Origin: an uncultured Desulfobacter sp.
Lineage (GTDB): Bacteria > Desulfobacterota > Desulfobacteria > Desulfobacterales > Desulfobacteraceae
NCBI RefSeq assembly: GCF_963664415.1
Contig: NZ_OY761443.1
Coordinates: forward strand, 496,001-560,000
Direction: 5' to 3'
DNA: 64,000 nt
Made by a program: the position numbers and the translations under genes. The notes under the pieces are model-generated. The model made no database searches. It worked only from the letters and a program-made list of their open reading frames with translations, and was not told where the DNA came from. This document shows, piece by piece, positions 33,459 to 42,784 of the stretch. The stretch's first letter is position 1, and each line of letters starts with the position of its first letter.

Positions 33459-35741
33459 ATGACCCAGATCCCAAGTTCCAGTGTTGAAGAATTTGAACGC
33501 CAACCTTTCCAAGAGTTCACCCAAAACGCGTACCTGAACTACTCCATGTATGTCATTTTGGACCGAGCCCTGCCCCATATCGGTGACGGACTCAAACCCG
33601 TCCAGCGACGAATCATATATTCCATGAGCCAACTTGGACTCTCATCCACAGCCAAATTTAAAAAATCGGCCAGAACTGTGGGTGATGTCCTGGGTAAATT
33701 TCACCCCCACGGAGATACAGCCTGTTACGAGGCCATGGTCTTGATGGCCCAGCCGTTTTCCTTAAGATACCCCCTGGTGGACGGACAGGGCAACTGGGGT
33801 GATCCCAACGACCCCAAGTCTTTTGCAGCCATGCGGTATACGGAATCAAGGTTGTCCAGATATGCAAAAATTCTTTTGGACGAACTGGAGCAGGGCACGG
33901 TGGGATGGGTCCCCAATTTTGACGGCACACTGGAAGAACCCTCCCTGATGCCGGCCCGCCTGCCCAATATTCTACTCAACGGCACCACAGGTATTGCCGT
34001 AGGCATGGCTACTTCCATCCCCCCCCATAATTTAAGGGAAGTGGCAAAGGCTTTGATCTTTCTCATTGAAAATGAAAATGCCGACACCAATGATTTGTGC
34101 AAATTCATTAAAGGACCTGATTTTCCCACACAAGCTGAAATCATAACCCCTGCAAATGAAATCAGCGACATCTATGAAAAAGGCAAAGGACGCGTAAAAA
34201 TGAGGGCCCAATATATTATAGAGGATGGGGAACTGGTATTCACAGCGATTCCCTATCATGCGTCCGCAGAAAAAATCTACGAGCAGATCGCCGCCCAGAT
34301 CAGTGCAAAAAAATTACCGATGGTCTCGGATCTGCGGGATGAATCCGATCACGAAGACCCCACACGCTTAGTCGTGATGCCACGGTCAAACCGCGCGGAT
34401 CTCGACGCCTTGGCAGACCACCTTTTTGCCACTACGGATCTTGAAAAATCATTTTCAATCAACATGAACATGATCGGCCTTGACGGTCGGCCAGGGGTAA
34501 AAAACCTAAAAGAGATCCTGAATGAATGGCTTGAGTTTAGAAAATCCACCATTGAAAAAAAATTTCGTTTCCGGCTGGAAAAAATTATCAACCGGTTGCA
34601 TATCCTGGAAGGATTTAAAACCGTTTACCTTAACCTTGATCAGGTGATTGACATCATACGCAAGGCAGATGATCCTGCCAAAAAACTTATGGACACATTT
34701 GGCCTGTCCGAAATCCAGGTGAAGGCTGTTCTGGAAATCCGGTTGCGTCAGCTTGCCAGAATGGAAGAGATCAAAATCACCGAGGAGATGGCCGCGCTAT
34801 CCAAAGAAAAGGCGCATTTAGACAAACTGTTGAACTCGCCTAAAGCATTTAAGGCGTTTATGATCAAAGAAATTGAAGATGACGCCAAAAATTTTGGCGA
34901 CAAACGCAGATCCCCCATCAAGAAACGCAAGGAGGCAGAAGCATTCTCGGTTGTCGATGTCATTGAAGTGGAGCCTGTCACCATCATCCTCTCTGCCAAT
35001 GGGTGGATACGAACTGCAAAAGGCCATGAAATAGATCCTGAAAATGTAAAATTCAAGACAGGGGATCATCTGCTGCGCCACCTGCGTACCCGATCTGACA
35101 AACCTATTGCGCTCATTGATACTTCGGGCCGGGCATATACCCTGTTTTCCCATACCCTTCCCTCGGCCAGGGGAAACGGGGAACCTGTCACAGGGCATCT
35201 CTCTCTGGCACCGGATACCAGCATATACACCATGATTGCCGCCGAAGATGAAGACCTGTTTCTCAACGGAGCCGACAATGGGTATGGCTATATCATAAAG
35301 TTCAGTGATTTTTTAACCAATTTTAAAAACGGAAAGGCAGTGATTACTTTGTCCAAAAAAGATCTCCCCATGGCACCACTTCCCATACCGGATGTCAATT
35401 CCGACAATGTTGCCGCAATAACGAATAGCGGCAGGATGCTGATCTTCCCAGTCAACCAGCTGCCGCGCCTAAAAAAAGGTAAAGGCAACAAAATGATCCA
35501 TATTCCGACTTCCGGCAAAAGCAAAAATACCCCTGAAAAGCTTAAGTTTCTAAAAATATTGCCTTTAAGTTCAAATCTTGTTATATATTCGGGCAAACAT
35601 CTCTTGCGGCTGACACCAGGCAACCAGCAGGATTACACAAGCACAAGGGGGCGACGGGGGAAATTGCTTCCTCGTGGATACAGAAACGTTGATAACATTG
35701 ATATTATCCCCATACGGCCGACGATAGATGATATGGATTAA
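33459..35741 (+). CDS. parC: DNA topoisomerase IV subunit A
   Basis: The product has 760 residues. The breakage-reunion domain is clear: DGLKPVQRRIIYSM, KFHPHGDTACYEAM and the catalytic Tyr127 in SFAAMRYTESRLSRYA. At the position of enteric Ser80 it has Thr87, with Glu91 conserved. The C-terminal blades are degenerate, with no GyrA box, as expected for ParC. The gene starts 5 bp after parE and its last base overlaps the start of the next gene, so parE-parC-mltF form one unit. Confidence 0.95.
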   Translation: MTQIPSSSVEEFERQPFQEFTQNAYLNYSMYVILDRALPHIGDGLKPVQRRIIYSMSQLGLSSTAKFKKSARTVGDVLGKFHPHGDTACYEAMVLMAQPFSLRYPLVDGQGNWGDPNDPKSFAAMRYTESRLSRYAKILLDELEQGTVGWVPNFDGTLEEPSLMPARLPNILLNGTTGIAVGMATSIPPHNLREVAKALIFLIENENADTNDLCKFIKGPDFPTQAEIITPANEISDIYEKGKGRVKMRAQYIIEDGELVFTAIPYHASAEKIYEQIAAQISAKKLPMVSDLRDESDHEDPTRLVVMPRSNRADLDALADHLFATTDLEKSFSINMNMIGLDGRPGVKNLKEILNEWLEFRKSTIEKKFRFRLEKIINRLHILEGFKTVYLNLDQVIDIIRKADDPAKKLMDTFGLSEIQVKAVLEIRLRQLARMEEIKITEEMAALSKEKAHLDKLLNSPKAFKAFMIKEIEDDAKNFGDKRRSPIKKRKEAEAFSVVDVIEVEPVTIILSANGWIRTAKGHEIDPENVKFKTGDHLLRHLRTRSDKPIALIDTSGRAYTLFSHTLPSARGNGEPVTGHLSLAPDTSIYTMIAAEDEDLFLNGADNGYGYIIKFSDFLTNFKNGKAVITLSKKDLPMAPLPIPDVNSDNVAAITNSGRMLIFPVNQLPRLKKGKGNKMIHIPTSGKSKNTPEKLKFLKILPLSSNLVIYSGKHLLRLTPGNQQDYTSTRGRRGKLLPRGYRNVDNIDIIPIRPTIDDMD

Positions 35742-37132
35742 TGAAATCATTTTTAACTAAACATTTTATACTTTTACTTCTCGTTATTTTAACTTTAGGG
35801 CTTGTGAGCTTTTGTGTATTCATTGAACACAAAGATGTCGACAGCGCCCTAAATACGGTAGAAAAAATACGCAAAAACAACAAATTACGTTTAATTACCA
35901 ACAGAGCTATCAACACCTACTATCTGTACAATGACAAACCCATGGGGTTTGAGTATGATCTGGCTTGTGAGTTTGCAAAATTCATGAATGTGGAGCTTGA
36001 CGTCATCACTCCCGGCTGGAACAACATGTTCTCGTATCTCGAACAGGACAAAGGTGATTTTATTGCCGCAGGAATTTCCATTACGGCCCCTCGCCTGGAA
36101 TATGTTGATTTTTCTATTCCTTACATGACCATACAGCAACGTATTATTCACCATAATCTCATATTTAATCCCAAGGACATCAACGACATGAAGTTTAAAA
36201 TTTTTCATGTCAGACGAGGGACATCTTATCATTACAGACTGGCAGATATAAAAGCCTCCGGCGTGCCCCTGGAGTATGTACTGCATAACAACATCCCCAC
36301 CGAAGAGCTCATCGGCATGGTCCATGACAGGGAGATTAAATTCACCATTGCCGATTCAAATATTGCCCTGCTCAGTCGGCGCTTTTTTCCGGACATACGC
36401 ATCGGTAGCCCTATCCAGGAACGTGAATCTCTGGCTTGGGCAGTTCGAAAAAATGATAGTGAGATGCTCAAGCAGGTCAATAAATTTTTGCTTCATGCCA
36501 CCAATACCGGCATTCTCAAACGCATCACAACCAAATACTATGGCAACATCGACGATTTTGACGCCTATGAGCTGAAAAAATTCCATGAGCGTGTCAATAC
36601 CCGATTGCCCAAATATAAAAACGTGATCAAGAGAGAATCGGCCAAGCACGGATTTGACTGGCGTCTTATCGCGGCAATTGCCTACCAGGAATCCCACTTT
36701 AACCCGGATGCAAAAAGTTTTACCAACGTTTGCGGATTGATGCAGATCACTAACGCAACCGCAAAGGAAATGGGCATTGAAAACCGCCGAGACCCTCAGC
36801 AGAGCATCCGTGCAGGGATAAAATACCTGGCATTGATGTACAAACGGTTTGATTTCATAAAAGATGAGTCCCAGCGGCTGTTGTTTGCCCTGGCAAGCTA
36901 TAATATCGGATATGGGCACGTCAAAGACGCCATGAGCCTGGCAAAAAGGGAAGGGCATGATCCCAATACCTGGCAAGGGCTAAAGGCGACACTTCCTTTG
37001 TTAACCAAGGAAAAATACTATAACCAGACAAAATACGGATATGCCCGGGGCTGGGAACCGGTTCATTATGTGGAGCGTATCCAGACATATTTCGATATTC
37101 TAAAACAAAAAAAAGCGGTCATGGCCGGATAA
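35741..37132 (+). CDS. mltF: Membrane-bound lytic murein transglycosylase F
   Basis: The product has 463 residues. An N-terminal membrane anchor (residues 8-27) is followed by a periplasmic solute-binding-like domain (KLRLITNRAINTYYLYNDKPMGFEYDLACEFAKF…) and a C-terminal lysozyme-like domain. The catalytic Glu317 is in IAAIAYQESHFNPDAKS, followed by GLMQITNATAKEMG and ALASYNIGYGHV. It cleaves peptidoglycan from the periplasmic face of the membrane. It overlaps parC by one base, an odd but tight arrangement. Length and domain order match MltF. Confidence 0.94.
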   Translation: MKSFLTKHFILLLLVILTLGLVSFCVFIEHKDVDSALNTVEKIRKNNKLRLITNRAINTYYLYNDKPMGFEYDLACEFAKFMNVELDVITPGWNNMFSYLEQDKGDFIAAGISITAPRLEYVDFSIPYMTIQQRIIHHNLIFNPKDINDMKFKIFHVRRGTSYHYRLADIKASGVPLEYVLHNNIPTEELIGMVHDREIKFTIADSNIALLSRRFFPDIRIGSPIQERESLAWAVRKNDSEMLKQVNKFLLHATNTGILKRITTKYYGNIDDFDAYELKKFHERVNTRLPKYKNVIKRESAKHGFDWRLIAAIAYQESHFNPDAKSFTNVCGLMQITNATAKEMGIENRRDPQQSIRAGIKYLALMYKRFDFIKDESQRLLFALASYNIGYGHVKDAMSLAKREGHDPNTWQGLKATLPLLTKEKYYNQTKYGYARGWEPVHYVERIQTYFDILKQKKAVMAG

Positions 37133-37251
37133 AAAGCTGTGGCAGGCTTGCAAGACATATCAATCTGCATTGCGTTAATAAAATTCATCCAAAGCATTAT
37201 TGCAGATACATACCAAATTTAAACGATTTATAACGAAAAATGAGACCATGA

Positions 37252-38709
37252 ATGACCAGAAAAATTCTAATTAATGCAATGGATCCGGAAGAAAACCGGA
37301 TTGCCATGGTTTTTGACAACAAACTGGATCAATTTCACATCGAAACCGCTGCAAAAGCAGCAACCAAAGGCAATATATATAAGGGCGTTGTCACCCGGGT
37401 AGAACCCAGCCTACAAGCCGTTTTCGTCGATTACGGCGCCGAGAAAAACGGATTTTTACAAAAAAACGAAATTCACCCGGATTATTTTCAGGAAGTTGAA
37501 AAAAACGACAGATCTTTGTTCAACTTAGTCAAAAAAGGCCAGGAAATGATCGTCCAGGTCACCAAAGATCCGATTAATCTTAAAGGGGCGATGCTGACCA
37601 CCTATATCTCCCTTCCCGGGCGTTTTGGCGTACTAATGCCGGGGAACAACACCCGGGGCGTTTCCCGTAAAATTGTTGAGGAAGACGAACGAAAGCGGCT
37701 GGCCGGGATTCTCAAAAGCATGAAAATCACCGAAGGTTTCGGAATGATTGTCAGAACTGCAGGCAAGGGTGCCACCAAAACGTTGCTGACATCAGATCTT
37801 CGGTATTTGATGCGCGTTTGGAAAAACATCGACAAACTGGCCATGGAAAACCAGTCCCCCTGCCTACTCTATAAGGAACAAAGCCTGGCTGTACGTTCTT
37901 TAAGGGATTATTTTACTACAGATATCAAAGAGATCCTCATTGACAATCCGGACACATACAAAGAAGTTCTGGACTTTATCGGAATGATTGCCCCCAAACA
38001 GAAAAAAATTGTCCGGTTGTTCAAAAGTGAAAAACCCATTTTTACAAAATACCAACTTGAGGAACAAATTTCATCCATCTACAGAAGAGAGGTGTCACTT
38101 AAATCTGGTGGTTTTATCGTGATCGAACAAACCGAAGCCCTGGTTTCCATTGATGTAAACTCAGGGAAATCCACAAAAAGGAACAGCATAGAAGAAACCG
38201 CCTATCATACCAATCTTGAAGCGGCCGAAGAAGTGGCCCGACAGTTGCGACTGCGTGATATGGGTGGGCTGATTGTCGTGGATTTTATTGACATGAAAGA
38301 ACGTCGGCACAAAGCAGAGATCACCAAAACCATGAAAAAGCATTTAAAATCGGATAAAGCCAGAACCAAGGTGGGTGGGATCACCGCCTTCGGGCTCCTT
38401 GAAATGTCCAGGCAACGTATTCGTCACTCCATCACTTACGGTGCCTATGAAACGTGCAGACATTGCAACGGGCGGGGCATGACGCCTTCTGTTGAAATCC
38501 AGGCACTTTCACTGCTTCGAACTTTGGCACTCAAAACCCTGAAAGCGGAACCTGATCAAAAATTTATCTGCCGGGTTCCCGAAGAGGTCGCTTATTACAT
38601 GCTGAATACCAAAAGGGAAGAACTTCTTGATCTTGAAACAAAACGCCAGGTCGTCATAACTATTGAAATAGACAGAACCATGGTTTCCGGCCAGAACAGC
38701 GTTAATTAG
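37252..38709 (+). CDS. rng: Ribonuclease G
   Basis: The product has 485 residues from the ATG at 37252; an overlapping ATG at 37249 is out of frame and closes quickly. The S1 domain begins KGNIYKGVVTRVEPSLQAVFVDYGAEKNGFL. Catalytic Asp residues lie in VSIDVNSGKSTK and GLIVVDFIDM. The zinc-link cysteines are in CRHCNGRGMTPS. The length fits RNase G rather than RNase E, which carries a long C-terminal scaffold. It processes rRNA and mRNA. Confidence 0.95.
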   Translation: MTRKILINAMDPEENRIAMVFDNKLDQFHIETAAKAATKGNIYKGVVTRVEPSLQAVFVDYGAEKNGFLQKNEIHPDYFQEVEKNDRSLFNLVKKGQEMIVQVTKDPINLKGAMLTTYISLPGRFGVLMPGNNTRGVSRKIVEEDERKRLAGILKSMKITEGFGMIVRTAGKGATKTLLTSDLRYLMRVWKNIDKLAMENQSPCLLYKEQSLAVRSLRDYFTTDIKEILIDNPDTYKEVLDFIGMIAPKQKKIVRLFKSEKPIFTKYQLEEQISSIYRREVSLKSGGFIVIEQTEALVSIDVNSGKSTKRNSIEETAYHTNLEAAEEVARQLRLRDMGGLIVVDFIDMKERRHKAEITKTMKKHLKSDKARTKVGGITAFGLLEMSRQRIRHSITYGAYETCRHCNGRGMTPSVEIQALSLLRTLALKTLKAEPDQKFICRVPEEVAYYMLNTKREELLDLETKRQVVITIEIDRTMVSGQNSVN

Positions 38710-38710
38710 T

Positions 38711-38832
38711 GTTTGAACCCAAAGTCACCCATCTGCGGCGTTGCATAAAAATTTACAATCCTCACATACTTTAGTATGCTCCGGTTGTAAATTTTTATGC
38801 GCCTTGCATCTGGGCAACTTTTGGCCCAAACA
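38711..38832. repeat. About 120-bp palindromic repeat element
   Basis: GTTTGAACCCAAAGT…CCCATCTGCGGCG on the left is mirrored by CGCC…GCATCTGGGC…ACTTTTGGCCCAAAC on the right. The centre has the 16-bp perfect arms GCATAAAAATTTACAA / TTGTAAATTTTTATGC and a small inner ACTTTAGT palindrome. It could act as a terminator for rng or be a dispersed REP/MITE-type element. The rest of 38833-38930 is promoter-like AT-rich DNA. Confidence 0.75.
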
Positions 38833-38930
38833 CGGGCAGCCGTTCAGACACGAAGTAAGGTCAACTTGACAATATCTAATTGTTTATTGTATCTGAAACA
38901 ACCATAGCATGCGCTTAGAAAGGAGAAACG

Positions 38931-39746
38931 TTGCGGACTTACAGGCAAAAACGGCAAAAAAAAATGCCGATCATCGCTCTTGCCGTGGTTATTGCAGCAG
39001 CCCTCATAGTGATCTGGATTGTCATGGGCAGGCTACCCGGAGACACAATGCGAACACAGGAGCAAAATACACAAGTTGCCCCAAAAAACTTAGGAAGCAA
39101 TAAAACAGATGCATTGTCGGGGGGGGTCGTCAAACAGATAAACAAGCCCACGGTCATTGATTATAATGAACTTGCAAAAGAGAGCATTATGAAGGACCTG
39201 ATGGCCTCCCGTAAAAAGGATCTGGGACTCAATGACAGTGTGGATCTGGTTGTCAAGTCCAATGAAACTTTTACCGTGGGAGGCAATACGGTTTCCATGG
39301 AAAAAATACTGGAACAGGCCTTTGCAGACAAAGGCAAAGTGCTTGAAAAAAAACTTGACGAATCGGGCGCCCAAACACCTGTAAGATTAACCACCTACGG
39401 AATTTATGTGGTCCAACCGGGGGACAATATCTGGAACATCCACTTCAGGATGCTTAAAGAGTATTACGCCCGTAAAGGTATTCGTTTAAGGCAAAACGCT
39501 GATGAACCCGAAAGTTCAGGCTTAAGTTCGGGTGTAGGCAAAATATTGAAATTCTCGGAAGCCATGGTGATTATTTATAATCTAAAAGAAAAAAAGGTAA
39601 CCGCGGATGTGAATATTATAGACCCATTAAGCAAGGCGGTCATATACAATATGGATGAAATATTTGCTTTGCTTGAACAGATTGATTTTAACCATGTGGA
39701 CAGGCTCCGGTTTGATGGAAGTAATATCTGGATACCGGTACATTAA
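38931..39746 (+). CDS. Membrane-anchored protein with a LysM-like segment
   Basis: The product has 271 residues. I accept the TTG start at 38931 because AAAGGAG lies 6 nt upstream and no ATG gives a better N-terminus. A basic N-terminus (RTYRQKRQKK) is followed by one membrane helix (residues 13-32), so most of the protein is periplasmic. YGIYVVQPGDNIWNIHFRMLKEYY near residue 160 looks like the start of a LysM domain. The rest is not recognised. It lies 24 bp upstream of yajC and may be cotranscribed with the Sec genes. Confidence 0.7.
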   Translation: MRTYRQKRQKKMPIIALAVVIAAALIVIWIVMGRLPGDTMRTQEQNTQVAPKNLGSNKTDALSGGVVKQINKPTVIDYNELAKESIMKDLMASRKKDLGLNDSVDLVVKSNETFTVGGNTVSMEKILEQAFADKGKVLEKKLDESGAQTPVRLTTYGIYVVQPGDNIWNIHFRMLKEYYARKGIRLRQNADEPESSGLSSGVGKILKFSEAMVIIYNLKEKKVTADVNIIDPLSKAVIYNMDEIFALLEQIDFNHVDRLRFDGSNIWIPVH

Positions 39747-39769
39747 TTTTTTACTATTGAAGGAGGAAC

Positions 39770-40117
39770 ATGTTGATTAGCACTGCATACGCGATGGGCG
39801 CCCCTGGTGGACAGGCCGGACAGGGCGGAGGACTGGCTGGTTTCCTGCCAATTATTATTTTGTTTGCCATTTTTTATTTCCTGCTCATCAGACCCCAGCA
39901 AAAAAAAGCTAAAGAACATAAAGCGATGATTGACAATCTTAAAAAAGGCAATCGGGTTGTAACATCCGGCGGTATTTACGGCACCATTCTTGGCTTGGAT
40001 GACACCACCATCGGTCTTGAGATCGCCGAAAAAGTTAAAATTAAGGTTGCAAGGGGAAACATTGCGGGCCTGGTTTCCGATATTGAAGGCTCAGCAAAAT
40101 CCCAAGAAAAAAAATAA
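39770..40117 (+). CDS. yajC: Sec translocon accessory protein YajC
   Basis: The product has 115 residues and starts after AGGAGGAAC. One membrane helix (FLPIIILFAIFYFLLIRPQQKKAKEHKAMI) with the diagnostic RPQQKK stop-transfer is followed by a small soluble domain with GNRVVTSGGIYGTI. It forms a complex with SecD and SecF, encoded immediately downstream. The N-terminal Gly/Gln-rich stretch (APGGQAGQGGG) is common in the family. Confidence 0.95.
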   Translation: MLISTAYAMGAPGGQAGQGGGLAGFLPIIILFAIFYFLLIRPQQKKAKEHKAMIDNLKKGNRVVTSGGIYGTILGLDDTTIGLEIAEKVKIKVARGNIAGLVSDIEGSAKSQEKK

Positions 40118-40141
40118 CCAAATCCTTCAGGAGTGATGAGA

Positions 40142-41713
40142 TTGAAATTTTTTACCATAAAGCGCCTATTGATTCTGGGGGTCATTGTTGCTGCAGTTGT
40201 ATGCCTGATGCCCACGTTTACCAATACATGGCCTCACAAAAAAATCAACCTTGGCCTTGATCTGCAGGGCGGCATGCATCTAGTCCTCGAGGTACAAAGC
40301 GAAGAAGCGGTTAACGCGGAGCTTGACCGTACCATCAGCCAGCTTAAATTGGACCTGAAAAATGAAAAGATACAGCATATAGGCATCGAAAAGGGTCCTG
40401 ATCACAAAATCATTGCCAACATCTCAGGTGCAGACAACAGATCCAATGTGGAAACACTGTTGACAGAGGATTATGCAGGACTTGAAATTCCTTCGGTAAA
40501 AAATATAGAGGGTGGTATTTGCTTTACCCTGCGCCTGCCTGACAAGGAATCGGATTCCATCAAAAAGATGGCGACGGAACAGGCCCTCGAAACCATTCGT
40601 AACCGTATTGATGAATTCGGCGTCAGTGAGCCGGATATTCGAATTCAGAGCGGCAACAGAATTCTTCTGCAGTTGCCGGGCATTAGTGATCCCGAACGGG
40701 CCAAAAATCTGATTGGAAAAACCGCCCAACTCACATTCCAGCTTGTGGACGAACAGGGCGATGTTAATGCCGCGTTACGCGGCAAACCGCCTGTGGGAGA
40801 TGAAATTCTTTACCAAATGAGAAAAAATACCGACACCGGCAGTCAGACCAAAACCCCATTTCTGATCAAAAAGCATGTAGAGCTTGACGGCAGCCAATTA
40901 ACCAATGCCCGGGTAGAATTTGACCAATTCCAACAACCCCGGGTCGGCATTGAATTCAGTCGTAAAGGTGCCAGAATCTTTGAACGGATTACCGGTGCCA
41001 ATATAAACAAGCGACTGGCCATTGTACTGGATAAAAATGTATACTCCGCACCCAATATCCAGGACCGTATTTCCGGAGGGAAAGCTGTGATCACAGGGCA
41101 TTTTACCGTAGAGGAAGCTACAGACCTTGCCATTGCCCTGCGGGCCGGTTCTTTGCCGGCACCGGTTAAAATCATTGAGGAACGAACGGTCGGCCCCACC
41201 CTGGGTGCGGACTCCGTGCGCACGGGTCTGATGTCCATGCTGGTTGGCGGTGCCTTGGTTGTTCTTTTCATGCTCATTTATTACAAGGGGGCAGGTCTGA
41301 TTGCCGATATTGCCCTGATTGTCAATATTCTTCTGATTGGTGGTGGTTTGGCATTTTTCGGTGCGACCCTGACCTTGCCGGGTATTGCCGGTATCATCCT
41401 GACCATTGGCATGGCAGTGGATGCCAATGTTATTATCTTTGAGCGGATCAGGGAAGAACTTCGCACCGGTCGATCACCCAAGGCTGCTGTGGATGCCGGA
41501 TACGACCGCGCCACGCTTACCATCCTGGACGCCAATGTCACCACACTGATCGCAGCCGCTGTTCTATTCCAGTTCGGCACAGGTCCCATCAAGGGATTTG
41601 CTGTGACCTTAGGTCTGGGTATCGTGGCTAGTCTGTTTACTGCCCTGATCCTGTCCAAGAGCCTCTACGATCTGATTCTTGCAAACAAACAATCCGACTC
41701 ATTGAGCATATAA
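40142..41713 (+). CDS. secD: Protein translocase subunit SecD
   Basis: The product has about 523 residues. The start is ambiguous: GTG (40133), ATG (40136) and TTG (40142) are all in frame. AGGAG ends at 40133, so only the TTG has normal spacing; I chose it tentatively. Landmarks are INLGLDLQGGMHLVLEV, the periplasmic P1 domain, and LRAGSLPAPVKIIEERTVGPTLG leading into six membrane helices with GIAGIILTIGMAVDANVIIFERIREEL. It uses the proton gradient to aid late protein export. secF follows 15 bp downstream. Confidence 0.95.
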   Translation: MKFFTIKRLLILGVIVAAVVCLMPTFTNTWPHKKINLGLDLQGGMHLVLEVQSEEAVNAELDRTISQLKLDLKNEKIQHIGIEKGPDHKIIANISGADNRSNVETLLTEDYAGLEIPSVKNIEGGICFTLRLPDKESDSIKKMATEQALETIRNRIDEFGVSEPDIRIQSGNRILLQLPGISDPERAKNLIGKTAQLTFQLVDEQGDVNAALRGKPPVGDEILYQMRKNTDTGSQTKTPFLIKKHVELDGSQLTNARVEFDQFQQPRVGIEFSRKGARIFERITGANINKRLAIVLDKNVYSAPNIQDRISGGKAVITGHFTVEEATDLAIALRAGSLPAPVKIIEERTVGPTLGADSVRTGLMSMLVGGALVVLFMLIYYKGAGLIADIALIVNILLIGGGLAFFGATLTLPGIAGIILTIGMAVDANVIIFERIREELRTGRSPKAAVDAGYDRATLTILDANVTTLIAAAVLFQFGTGPIKGFAVTLGLGIVASLFTALILSKSLYDLILANKQSDSLSI

Positions 41714-41728
41714 AAGGAATTTATCATC

Positions 41729-42766
41729 ATGCAGTTTATCAAGCCTGGTACCCACATCGATTTTATGGGAATGCGCAAAATAGGCTTTGCGTTTTCCCTG
41801 ATTCTGATTCTGGCAGGTATTGTCTCTCTGGTTATTCATAACGGGCCCAATTACGGAATTGACTTTGCCGGCGGTACCCTGGTACAGGTAAAATTTCCCC
41901 AAAAAGTTGATGTTTCAGACATCCGTAACGGATTGGACCAAATTGGCCTTAAAGATGTATCTGTCCAAAAATTTGGTGATCAGGCGGCACATGAATACCT
42001 GATCCGTACCTCCAGTGACGCTGACGCCTTAGGCACCCAGTTGTCTGATACCGTATCAAAAGGATTAAAGCAGGCCACCGCCCTTGAGCCTGATATCCGG
42101 CGTGTGGAAATGGTTGGCCCCCAAGTGGGAAAAGATTTAAAGAAGAAAGCGCTGCTGGCCATTTTCTACTCCCTGCTCTTTATCACGATTTACATATCGG
42201 GCCGTTTTGAGCAAAAATGGACCATTGCCGGCATTACTGCTGGCGCATTAATGGCGGCAGTCTACTTTTTATCGGTATTTAACCTGTCCATGCCGTTTTT
42301 GATTGCAGCCGCCCTGATTGTATCTCTGGTGCTGTTCTGGCTTCTTCAACTTCAGTACGCCATTGGCGCTATTGTGGCTCTAATTCACGATGTTACCATT
42401 ACCGTGGGGGTTTTTTCCCTGCTCAACCTGGATTTTTCCCTTCAGATCATTGCAGCCTTGTTAACCATTATCGGATATTCGCTGAACGACACCATTATCG
42501 TGTTTGACCGAATTCGGGAAAATATTAAAGGAAATTCAGACCATTCTCTGGTATTGGATCTATTTAACCGAAGTATCAATGAAACCTTGTCACGGACCAT
42601 ATTGACGTCGTTGACCACATTGGTTGTCCTGCTGGCACTTTTCCTGCTCGGTGGAGAAATCATTCACAACTTTGCCTTTGCCATGATCATCGGTGTGGTG
42701 GTGGGTACCTATTCATCCATTTTCATCGCCTCCCCCATTGTTTTTATGGCCCATAGGAAAAAATAA
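41729..42766 (+). CDS. secF: Protein translocase subunit SecF
   Basis: The product has 345 residues. Landmarks are NYGIDFAGGTLVQVKF near the N-terminus, then helices with LTIIGYSLNDTIIVFDRIRENI and NRSINETLSRTILTSLTTLVVLLALFLLGG. It pairs with SecD to pull proteins across the inner membrane. One helix hairpin (ISGRFEQKWTIAGITAGALMAAVYFLSVFNLSMPFLIAAALIVSLVLFWLLQ region) is longer than in the Escherichia coli protein, a small family variation. Confidence 0.95.
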   Translation: MQFIKPGTHIDFMGMRKIGFAFSLILILAGIVSLVIHNGPNYGIDFAGGTLVQVKFPQKVDVSDIRNGLDQIGLKDVSVQKFGDQAAHEYLIRTSSDADALGTQLSDTVSKGLKQATALEPDIRRVEMVGPQVGKDLKKKALLAIFYSLLFITIYISGRFEQKWTIAGITAGALMAAVYFLSVFNLSMPFLIAAALIVSLVLFWLLQLQYAIGAIVALIHDVTITVGVFSLLNLDFSLQIIAALLTIIGYSLNDTIIVFDRIRENIKGNSDHSLVLDLFNRSINETLSRTILTSLTTLVVLLALFLLGGEIIHNFAFAMIIGVVVGTYSSIFIASPIVFMAHRKK

Positions 42767-42784
42767 GGATAGCGAAGAAAGTCT

